From: Rutpela maculata
Taxonomy: Eukaryota > Arthropoda > Insecta > Coleoptera > Cerambycidae
Assembly: GCA_936432065.2 (NCBI GenBank)
Contig: OW386287.2
Location: 1,984,001-2,048,000, forward strand
Direction of reading: 5' to 3'
DNA: 64,000 nucleotides
Shown: positions 56,546 through 64,000 of the stretch, piece by piece
Layout of the letters: each line of letters opens with the position of its first letter
How positions within the stretch are numbered: position 1 is the stretch's first letter
Notes under the pieces: model-generated
The model's database searches: none
What the model saw: the letters and a program-made list of their open reading frames with translations, nothing else
Told to the model about the DNA's origin: nothing
Translations under genes and position numbers: made by a program

Positions 56546-56805
56546 CAGTGGCGCAGCCAAAAAATTCATTTGGGGGGGGGGGGGCAATAGAACCGGCCTC
56601 CCCAGAGGATGAGGAAAATTTTTCAGAAAATGGTTGAAAACGGATGTGTATGTAGATTCCTCTATTAGATAATATTGGGATTAATTACAAAATATTTATT
56701 TCAAGGAATAATTTAGATACTGCTTTGTACTGCTTCTTTATTTTTTGGCACATGGAAGACGGCTTGGGGGGGGGGGGCATGGCTCCCCCCCTGGCTGCGC
56801 CCATG
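56546..56805. mobile_element. hAT-like MITE, 260 bp
   Basis: Ends CAGTGGCGCAGCC and, in reverse complement, CATGGGCGCAGCC. Exact 8-bp duplication GGTACCAC (56538-56545 and 56806-56813). G-runs of 12 and 12-plus face C-runs near both ends. It lies 38 bp after the stop of the broken gene, inside the 3182-bp transposon. Confidence 0.93.
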
Positions 56806-57698
56806 GGTACCACCAATAAATGTTTTTTTTGCGTACAACATATTTCATTCTATATTACCCATTTAGTATTTAATTATGCTTATTATCGCAATCATGTTAT
56901 CATGTATGACAAAAGTGGTTGTGGCAGAGCAAAACGTGGGAGTGGGGGTGGTTACACAAACCTATTTCCAAGACTAATAATAACAACTCTTTTGATTATG
57001 TAAATTCAAAATTATAAATTGCAAAATAAAATACTAAACTTTGCGATTAGTGTCTTGAAAGTACACATTGTCCTAAAATAATATTTTTTTGTACAATGTT
57101 CCCGTTGTTGCCCCACTTTGAAATTGTATGCAATGGTAGATATGACCACCAGGGACAAATACATTTTTTTAAATAATTTTCAAAAATATACTTTTTGAGA
57201 AAAATTACTTTTATATTTGTGACCTTGACCTCGACCTTTAAATTTCAGGTTATAACATTTTTTAACTTCAAATAGGAAAATATTGCTTAATCACTATAAA
57301 TTGACGCTTGTCCCACCCTTATATCTCTTACCGTTTTGGAGATATTGTGATTTAAAAATCCCTATTTTCCAAAATTACTGACTTTCTTTCAATTTTCAAA
57401 GACTTATTACTGAAGAACCAATAATCAAAAAAAAATAAAAAAATTGAAATTTTCATGTTGACAGGTACATTTTCACCAAAAATTATCAAAATCGGAGAAG
57501 TCAAGTTTCAAAATTTTATTTTTATTGGTTGATTTGGCATGGAATGACCCAAATGTAAATACATTAGCAACATCACGTCTGGATATTCCCTGACCTCTAC
57601 CTTTGTTTTTCTCTGATAAATTTTTAAAAGTCGAAGTATGTCACTTTTTTTGTGAGTAAAATTATTATGGTTCGAATAATAAAAAAAATCTATAATAT

Positions 57699-57990
57699 TG
57701 TGACATGTACTACCCCCAGAGACATCTATGTGAGTTTTCTACAAGTTCTATAAGCAACAGAAAGCTAAGTTGGTAGGTTAGTTAGTTTGACAATCGGCCC
57801 AGAGATGGCGCGCAGTGTCAGAGCCGGGAAGTTGTAGAGAGCCTACTAGAAAGTGACACATTAATCGAGAATCTTCTGGACCCATCATCTTTGGGTATAT
57901 AAAGGCATGGAGAAGCCCAAAGTGGACAGTTTTAGTACAGTTTAGAAGGCAAATACACTAAACAAAATAAAAAATGAAAATTAATTAGAT
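57699..57990 (+). mobile_element. Truncated LTR candidate
   Basis: It starts TGTGACATGTACTACC, includes a TATA box GGTATATAAAGG (57895-57906), and 25-45 bases downstream a stretch with CAGTTTTAGTACAGTTTAG. The layout (CATC..TTTGGGTATA.AA, then repeated CAGTTT/AGTTCAG) resembles the solo LTR at 49932-50337. No 3' border or duplication found. Confidence 0.5.
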
Positions 57991-58121
57991 GCTTCCAAAT
58001 GCGGTGCGTTATACACAAGCTGGCCGCGTCTACATACCTTCTCGAGTTTCGCCAGTCAACTAAACTGTAGCTGTGCTCTCAATATTGTAACGGTCCATTT
58101 TATAAAGCCCTCTAATAGCTA

Positions 58122-58632
58122 TTTATGTAGCCAGTTACGAAAAACGTTATTTTGTGTAACGAGTGGAATTTGCGGGACGAGCGAAGCGAGGTCCCGCAAA
58201 ATAACACGAGTTACACAAGATTGCCTTTCGAAACGTATTACATACATGATTTTTTCTAATTTTAAAAGTCTAAAAACCCTTTAAACATAAATGAAATAGG
58301 TGTATTTAATGATCTTAAAAATTAAGTAATCTTTTTTATAGTTACCTTTGCTGCTATCACACATTATAATTTTAATGTCAAAATTGACAGACGTTATTTA
58401 GCCAAGTAACAATATTATTTGAAATCCTAATTTCATAATGTAAGGTAAATTATATTAATGAAAACGTTTTTTTAGCATAGCTTGAAGGAAAGAGGAATTT
58501 AGAAGCTTCCACTTTATGAAAACATTGTTTCTTTTTCTTTTTAAGAGTTGTTTATCTTTCCTAATTGATGACATAACGAACTTTTCGTCACCAGTTACGT
58601 AAAATTTTACTTTTCATAACTGGTTACATAAA
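58122..58632. mobile_element. 511-bp MITE with GC-rich hairpin
   Basis: TIRs of 22 bp with two mismatches: TTTATGTAGCCAGTTACG plus AAAA at the left and TTTATGTAACCAGTTATG plus AAAA at the right in reverse complement. Near the left end a 67-bp hairpin (58152-58218) has stem TTGTGTAACGAGTG and TTTGCGGGAC and loop GAGCGAAGCGAG. No coding frame. Target duplication not recognised. Confidence 0.75.
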
Positions 58633-60240
58633 GTAGGACAAGTAGATTTTGAAAAGTGTCACTTTATGTGTCAAAATTAGAAAAATATAGTTTATTATTG
58701 ATAATTTACATCGATTTATATTTTGTTGTTAACATTTTTAGTATTTATGAAACCTAGACATGCCTAATGCCGGCCCTGCAGTCGGATTTTTGGTATTCCT
58801 AACTTTAACCACTATTTAAGGATGATGCCATGCAATGGCGCGAGTATTACGTCATCCTTCCATATAAGGTGGCATTTTTAAACTAGGCAAAGGAATTGTT
58901 ACGTTATGCCAAACTGTCACTCCCCACCCAACCCTATAAATCGCGGGATCCCTGATAGTTGAGAGTTGGCAGTCAAATGGGCTGTTTTCCCAAAGCAAGG
59001 CTGCACAATAGAGAATCTCAGTTTTAAAGAAAATGCTTGAAAAGTAACGTTCAAAGTTTGAGTTGTGCATAGTAAAAATAATTTGTAGTGTTTTCCAGCT
59101 GCCTATAAGTTGTAATTTAGCCATAAGGTGTTGTGTTAGTTTTACTGGAGATAAAAATGTAAGTACAATTTAACTTTCCATACATCGGCCTCTTCAACTT
59201 ACAACGTAAATTTTCTTGGAGCTGTCTACAATAGTGCAACTTAAATTTGAGTTTTGTGCTTCGTTTTACAGTCACTTTTGGTAGAAAGCAAGGTAAAATC
59301 AAGTTTGCCGTGTGAACAATCGAAATTAGATTATTTTTATTTTATAAATTATTGAAGTTGTTGTTTCCTGTACATATAATCTAGTCAGTTAGACCATTGG
59401 TTTTATTCATATTATTGTACAATTGTTCGATGTACAATTTATTGCTTGCTATATGTTTGTCTTGATTATAATGTAATAACCAAGTTAATTATCGGTTAAT
59501 TAATTGTTTGAGGTCGGCCGACAATTTATTTTATTGGATTTGTTTGATATTTTATAGTAAACTTCTCTTATTTGTTTGATATAAGACTTGAAAACGATAT
59601 TTATTTACTTCGCCCGCACCTGAAGAATGTTTTGTGCTCTACCAATTAATCATTCAATATATGTTATATTATTATTTGGAGTTTTATCTATAAGCTTCTT
59701 AAGTAATATATATTTTGCACTATTATCTATCTGAACTAGCTAGGTAAAGTAAGTATGATAGTTTTCTAGATTTTGGGAATTATTTGACTCATTAAGTAGT
59801 CTTTAATTAAGATCATTTTAATTAGTTAGTATTTTTTAAATTCAATCTTGGCATAAGAAAAAGTGCATGTCACAATATCAACATGCAGCATTTGATGTAG
59901 GAGGCGCCGTACGTAAGAAACGTGACAGCTCGTGCGCAGTTATTGAGTCGTTCATTTGAATTTGAATTTCCTTTTACGTATGAAAACAACAATTTAAAAA
60001 AAATAGTGATCACATCTATGGATAGAGAGCTTTATTTTAAAAAAGCATCATCAGGCGGAGAAGAAAAACGCCTTGTGTTCTAAATATATAGATGTAATAA
60101 TGTAATAAAGTACAAAGAAGATGTGTACTATGTTTTGGTTACACCCCGTATAGAGTGCCCCTCAACGCCTTGGAGACCAAGTCCCAGAAATAAAAGTCAA
60201 CAAAATACAAAATCTGTAACTGAAATGAACTAATATATTC
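58633..60240. other. Spacer, nothing recognised
   Basis: AT-rich overall, with a slightly GC-richer part near 58760-58990. The frames at 58852-59124 and 59117-59302 lack motifs. Confidence 0.4.
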
Positions 60241-60249
60241 CGAAAATTT

Positions 60250-61330
60250 ATCGCCATAACAGTATATTTAAATTCTCTATTGTGTTCCGTTGTACGCCGT
60301 TTGTTCGATGCAGATGTTCGCATCAAAGTAAACTGGAAGAGAAACCACTCCGGCGTGTTTAGTGTAAATCAATGTGTCGGAAGACAGAGGTGATGGGTCC
60401 GATAACCATAACGGTACGCGTTGATCACATGCAAATGGTGATTGTGGGATTACGGGGGACAGGTAGAGCTTTTTTGCGGGATCGATGCGATCTCCGCCCG
60501 GCCGGAATAGGAGAAACTGACAGGGCAATAGAGATATTAGCTTCGAGCTCGCAATATTGTCTTTGGAAGCAACGCTGCTTCCATTCGTTTTCATTAGAAC
60601 GATTCGTTCGTTTCGTTTCTGTTGCTGAGGGACCAACAACCCCTTTTCTCACCTTAGCTTAGCAGCGTACACGAAGCCCAGGGGAAATTCACACCCGGCT
60701 CAAAAAATCGTATTAAAATGCTACCACCACCTAAGGAAAGGTTACACACCCCTGAACGCCCGACTTTCCCTAAATATCTAGCAAGCAAAAGGGATACGGA
60801 TCTTTTCCGGTGATATTTGCTTTTTAAATTTTCCATGTCTCGCCCTGATTACTGCGCCCGGGCTCGGCAAATGGCCCCTTCTATGCCTCTCGAATCCTTT
60901 AAGGTCGCTAGCAAATGGTAAAAACAACGGCGACTTATTTTAAATCCGAGGAAGCCTCATTGAAAACTGAATCCGAAAGGGATCGCTCACTCTCCAATGA
61001 ATATTGGATCATTTCTAATGAACTAACTCCTTGAAAAGTGTTCATTTACTTCCGGGGATTGGATTACATTCCTTATCTTTGTTCTGAGAATTTCGTTTTA
61101 GTTATTTAATAAAATTTTAAATTGTTGCAAAGCTGTCTGGTGTTTAATGAAATATTTCTCCACCGGAACTCTTAGCGTAATTAACAGTTTCTAACCGAAA
61201 TTAGCTTTTCTAAAGAAATTGAATTAATTCGCTCAAAATTGGATTTTGCAGGGAATTATTATGCGGCACAATTTAGCTGGGGCATCTTTAGCTTTTAAAT
61301 AAAGTACTGGTAAACATTATTATCGTTTAA
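60250..61330. other. GC-richer block, no gene recognised
   Basis: The longest GC-richer block. Three overlapping open frames on both strands (60277-60639 minus, 60372-60662 plus, 60425-60652 minus) cannot all be real and none has a family motif. Single-copy in the window. An ATGCAAAT octamer at 60428-60435 is noted without claim. Confidence 0.4.
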
Positions 61331-61340
61331 CACTCATATA

Positions 61341-62020
61341 CAGGGTGCCTTTATTCAAGGAGTGACGGAACACAAAAATAAGTCGAATTTCATTTATAAA
61401 CATTTACAGTAGGTTGATAGAAGGGGATCAGTGAATTTGCTAATCATTTCGAAGCGCATTAAACAACAGAAACTGAATTTGGACATTAATTTTATAACGC
61501 TACGTCTTTCGATTAATTTTCACTTCAATATTTTTATTCATAGGGTAGTTATAGAATTTTTAACATATTTTTTCTTCTATACTTTCTCCAAGTATGCCTG
61601 TTAAAAATGTTATAATATAGATTGTCTTTAGAATAACCCCAAATAGGGAAGTCTAATGGAGTTAGGTCAGGCGAGCGCGGTGTAATATAACGTAATGTTT
61701 CATTTTTCTTTCCAGCCCCCTCCAAGGTATATTCGGAGATATTTACAATAAACGGCAAAAAAAACGAATCCTTTGTTATATGAAACAACAACTACCGGTT
61801 CTACTCCTAACTTTTTTTCATATCTTAAGAAGACGCGAAGAACAAATAATGGCTTTCTCACGACATAATTTGGCTGAATAATAGTTTGGATCATGTAATT
61901 TGATGCCGCAACGCGAATTACCAAAACGGGGAAATTATTTTTAAATATAAACACAATAATTCCGTGCCAAACCCATCTACACAGCTTAAAAGCCCAGCCC
62001 TGAAATTTATCGTCCACCTA
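61341..62020 (-). pseudogene. Mariner-like transposase remnant
   Basis: On the minus strand the frame reads RYITPRSPDLTPLDFPIWGY (about 61634-61695) and SKDNLYYNIFN, matching the W.PRSPDLTP.DFFLWGYLK..VY region around the third catalytic Asp of mariner-type transposases. Upstream on the same strand, in another frame, RIYLGG and a longer stretch to 62017 correspond in position to the RWIGR.GP.. lead-in. A CAGGGTGCC end preceded by TA sits at 61339-61349 and is the likely 3' terminus. The 5' terminus was not found. The catalytic core upstream is unreadable, so it is dead. Confidence 0.75.
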
Positions 62021-62599
62021 AAACGATACTAACAGAGTATTATATTAATATGTCAACATCATTAAAATGACATTAAGTATTATATATCGGAGGTTTGAAT
62101 TACCAGGAAGAAACGCGAGATTGTTGTTTTTTTGCACCACGACCAAGTATAACTATGATTCAATATTATTTTTATCTCATTATTCAAATATGGCTGTTGA
62201 TCATACTCCACCGCAAGACCTATAATAACCAGAACCACAGGCAGGAAATCGAGACTTTAGTTGGAAAGAACACGTCGAAGTCGATAAGGTGGGTGTGAAT
62301 TTTTATTAGCAAAATTCGATATCAATTATGAAAAACAAACATGGATATCTTAGAAGGCAATAATCGGTTTTCCCAGACTGTTTATTGTTACACTTAATGG
62401 CTTTAGTTAATTACTTAGTATAATTTATTGATATCCAATTTAAAAAAAATACAAAAAATAAAATTGTTTTCTTCTGTACGCAGAATCAATGATTCCACTA
62501 TGAGGCGGTCGTTGCTAGGCAACTAAACTAACAGTACGGGAATATTTTCGCACTAGGACAGAGATATTTCTACATAGTTTGTTTCTTGTAACAATGACA
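62021..62599. other. Spacer, nothing recognised
   Basis: AT-rich. No motif or repeat partner. Confidence 0.35.
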
Positions 62600-62830
62600 C
62601 AATCAGATTTATTATTTATTTATGCCTGATATCCTGCGGACGATGTCTTCATATGGAATTCGTGGCCCAGTCTTAACATGGATAGAATCATATTTAAGGG
62701 AAAGAGCACAATACGTCGGTAAAATCGTTACGTCTAACTCGATCAAGGTTTTCTACGGGTGTTCCGCAAGGGAGTATTCTGGGGGCCTAATTATTCAATC
62801 CTTTTATTGACAATGACGCGTTTTACATAG
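62600..62830 (+). pseudogene. Jockey-like RT remnant
   Basis: It reads YGIRGPVLTWIESYLRERAQ and YVGKIV (62650-62730), the link between motif A and the catalytic box, followed by a decayed VFYGCSAREYSGG where GVPQGSILG is expected. The catalytic box is not present. Both ends are truncated. Confidence 0.75.
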
Positions 62831-62883
62831 AGATGCTTTCATAGCATTCGAATGACATAAAGGAGCTTAGCTTTAAAACCATA

Positions 62884-63172
62884 ACATCACCATCATCATC
62901 ATCATCCAATCAGCCCAATTGCGTCTACTGCTGAACATAAGCCTCCCGTAGTCCATTCCATCGTCTGCGATTACGTGCTGCGTTCATCCAGTTCGTCTCT
63001 CTTTCTTATATCATCCGCTCATCTTGTTGGTGGGCGTCCTGTATGTCGAAAAGCGTCTTGTCGCGCTATCCACTCTAAATTTTTTCTCGACCATCGTCCG
63101 TCTGTCATTCTTGCTATATGCCCAGCCCAGTTCCATTTCAACACTGTTATGCGCTCGGTTGCATCGGTTTTT
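62884..63172 (-). pseudogene. RTE-like C-terminus and (ATG)n tail
   Basis: Minus strand: VLKWNWAGHIARMTDGRWSR and KNLEWIARQDAFRHTGRPPT (about 63030-63155), then, with slips, RKRDELDERS, TMEWTTGGLCSAVDAIG and a stop near 62915. This is the K.KW.WAGHIAR..D.RW....LEW.PR...R..GRPP.RW.DD region that ends RTE-type ORF2, ending in EAYVQQW..IG. The 3' end carries the ATG/ATT trinucleotide tail (62886-62910), usual for RTE elements. The opposite-strand frames at 62975-63239 are shadows. Confidence 0.9.
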
Positions 63173-63174
63173 TT

Positions 63175-63420
63175 TTAAGAGGAACCCTCATGGGTTCCAA
63201 TCAATGAATGGTATATTGGAAGTGTCAGACTCTTACTGACTAAAGCCCCCTCCTCCCGGGTCTCTTCTGTATACTAGTCCGAGGGCACTGCAGCCTCCTG
63301 GACTTATTGAGCTCTGCCTGCCTGTATTGCCCGTAAGATGTCTTTACTAGCATTGCTAGCAACTGTTTCGCTGCGCGGTGCCCCTTAGATGGTCTGATCA
63401 ACCATCCAAGTCCTCATTAT
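63175..63420. other. C-rich unidentified stretch
   Basis: It begins with a hairpin-like GGAACCCTCATGGGTTCC (63181-63198) and contains AGTGTCAGACTCTTACTGAC (63220-63239). From memory the latter string recurs in insect interspersed repeats, but I cannot name the family, and no second copy is in the window. Confidence 0.35.
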
Positions 63421-63464
63421 TTATATGAACTAACTAGTGTTATTAAATTTAAATAACCTATCTG

Positions 63465-63745
63465 TTTTTGTCAGTAGTAGTTAGAATGTCGTTACATTTA
63501 TTTAAAAGACCAGTTGAAGTATTGTAGTCTAGTCTAAAACCAGATTGGCATTCTGGTATCACCTTGTGATCAGATAGATAAGTGTTTTGTAAACTGGATA
63601 GAAATGGCTATTTCTAAAATTTTTGATAAGACAGATAAAAATGCGTATTGAACGAAGATTTAAATAGCTGACTGGGATATTAATTGGGATATTAGCTTAG
63701 GTTTTACTACAGCTTGTTTCCACAAAGACGGTAAATAACTATTTT
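63465..63745 (-). pseudogene. Jockey-like RT remnant (fingers to palm)
   Basis: Minus strand: LSVLSKILE (about 63620-63646), then YLSDHKVIPECQSGFRLDYN and TSTGLLNKCNDILTTTD (about 63473-63585), matching P.QSGFR...ST..L.....DIL of the RT N-terminal half. Upstream a decayed piece reads LPSLWKQAVVKP, the lead-in usually W..A.V.PIPK. Motif A and the catalytic box are missing. Confidence 0.8.
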
Positions 63746-64000
63746 CTATACAGGAATTTATAATGTATGTAATACATATAGCTATATATGGGCTAAAAAA
63801 ATACTCCAACATGCTTACTGAAATACTATTTAATATATTGTTGTTTTAATCTTCTATCGGAACAAGGTCAACTCAATTTTTTTTTGTTATTTATATCAAG
63901 TAGTTTAATTTGAAACATTATTTAGTGGGAATTCAAAATTATATACTGTGGTTATGATTACTCTTAAGTATTTCTATACTATGACAAGTTATTTACGAAA

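Larger units (their letters stand above)
54369..57550 (+). mobile_element. 3182-bp DNA transposon with TIRs and a cargo or transposase gene
   Basis: The ends are GGGTCATTCCATATCAAATC plus AACCAA at the left and, in reverse complement, GGGTCATTCCATGCCAAATC plus AACCAA at the right. AAAT flanks both sides (54365-54368 and 57551-57554). Below the ends, similarity continues weakly (a GATTTTAACGAATTTTGGT stretch at the left against GATTTTGATAATTTTTGGTG at the right). The element holds one broken gene on the plus strand (55009-56507) and two younger insertions (55581-56269, 56546-56805). Without those it would be about 2.2 kb. The superfamily is not certain; a 4-bp duplication is known from Sola elements, among others. 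Confidence 0.85.

Noticed and set aside
60277..60662. Overlapping frames of 120, 96 and 75 codons on both strands
   Set aside because: They lie in GC-richer DNA where stops are rarer, cannot all be real, and show no family motif or splice-supported continuation.

Overview
The window reads as AT-rich, gene-poor nuclear DNA of an arthropod, most likely an insect. I cannot name the species. The pointers are many decayed Jockey-like and RTE-like non-LTR retrotransposons, Tc1/mariner remnants, a copia-type LTR element with the internal initiator-tRNA primer site known from Drosophila copia, and dense TA-target and hAT-type inverted-repeat elements. I found no intact host gene, exon chain, rRNA or true tRNA gene. 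Nearly every long open frame is either a shadow or a piece of a dead mobile element.

Layout. 1-10 kb: two Jockey-like reverse transcriptase (RT) remnants (1235-1860, 3600-4790), an RTE-like C-terminus (5735-6065), a head-to-head foldback element (6510-7758) and a Tc1 transposase remnant (9650-10300). 10-23 kb: a LINE zinc-knuckle remnant (12690-12990), a long Jockey-like element with a nested MITE (14600-16595), a partial copia element inside a foldback (17632-18820), small TA-flanked MITEs and an isolated palindrome. 23-36 kb: a 1.2-kb repeat, family C, with a tRNA-like module and a nested MITE (23850-25018), a 638-bp long-TIR element (28446-29083) and several RT remnants. 36-41 kb: a second family C copy split by a 3393-bp inverted-repeat element whose arms are built from about 141-bp periodic units, itself carrying a hAT-like MITE. 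42-53 kb: a LINE with an intact FADD box and an (ATCT)n tail, split by a palindromic element with 11-bp target duplications, then a second foldback-family unit, a solo LTR and a minus-strand RT remnant. 54-58 kb: a 3182-bp transposon (54369-57550) with TIRs and a 4-bp duplication, containing a broken gene with a conserved HGK/CDG motif and invaded by the second copy of the 11-bp-duplication element and a hAT-like MITE. 58-64 kb: a MITE with a GC-rich hairpin, a mariner remnant, and RTE-like and Jockey-like remnants.

Scattered between the repeats are blocks of visibly higher GC (near 2.4, 8, 14, 23, 27, 31, 35, 41.5, 54 and 60.7 kb) with no repeat or coding signature. They look like the older single-copy backbone. 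The elements do not form a cooperating pathway. What the window shows is a nested insertion history, partly datable because paralogous copies supply empty-site references. The strongest candidates for undescribed biology are the 141-bp-unit giant inverted repeat (37616-41008), the transposon with the HGK/CDG gene (54369-57550), and the 11-bp-duplication palindrome present in two copies. All family names rest on motifs read by eye; no database search was possible.
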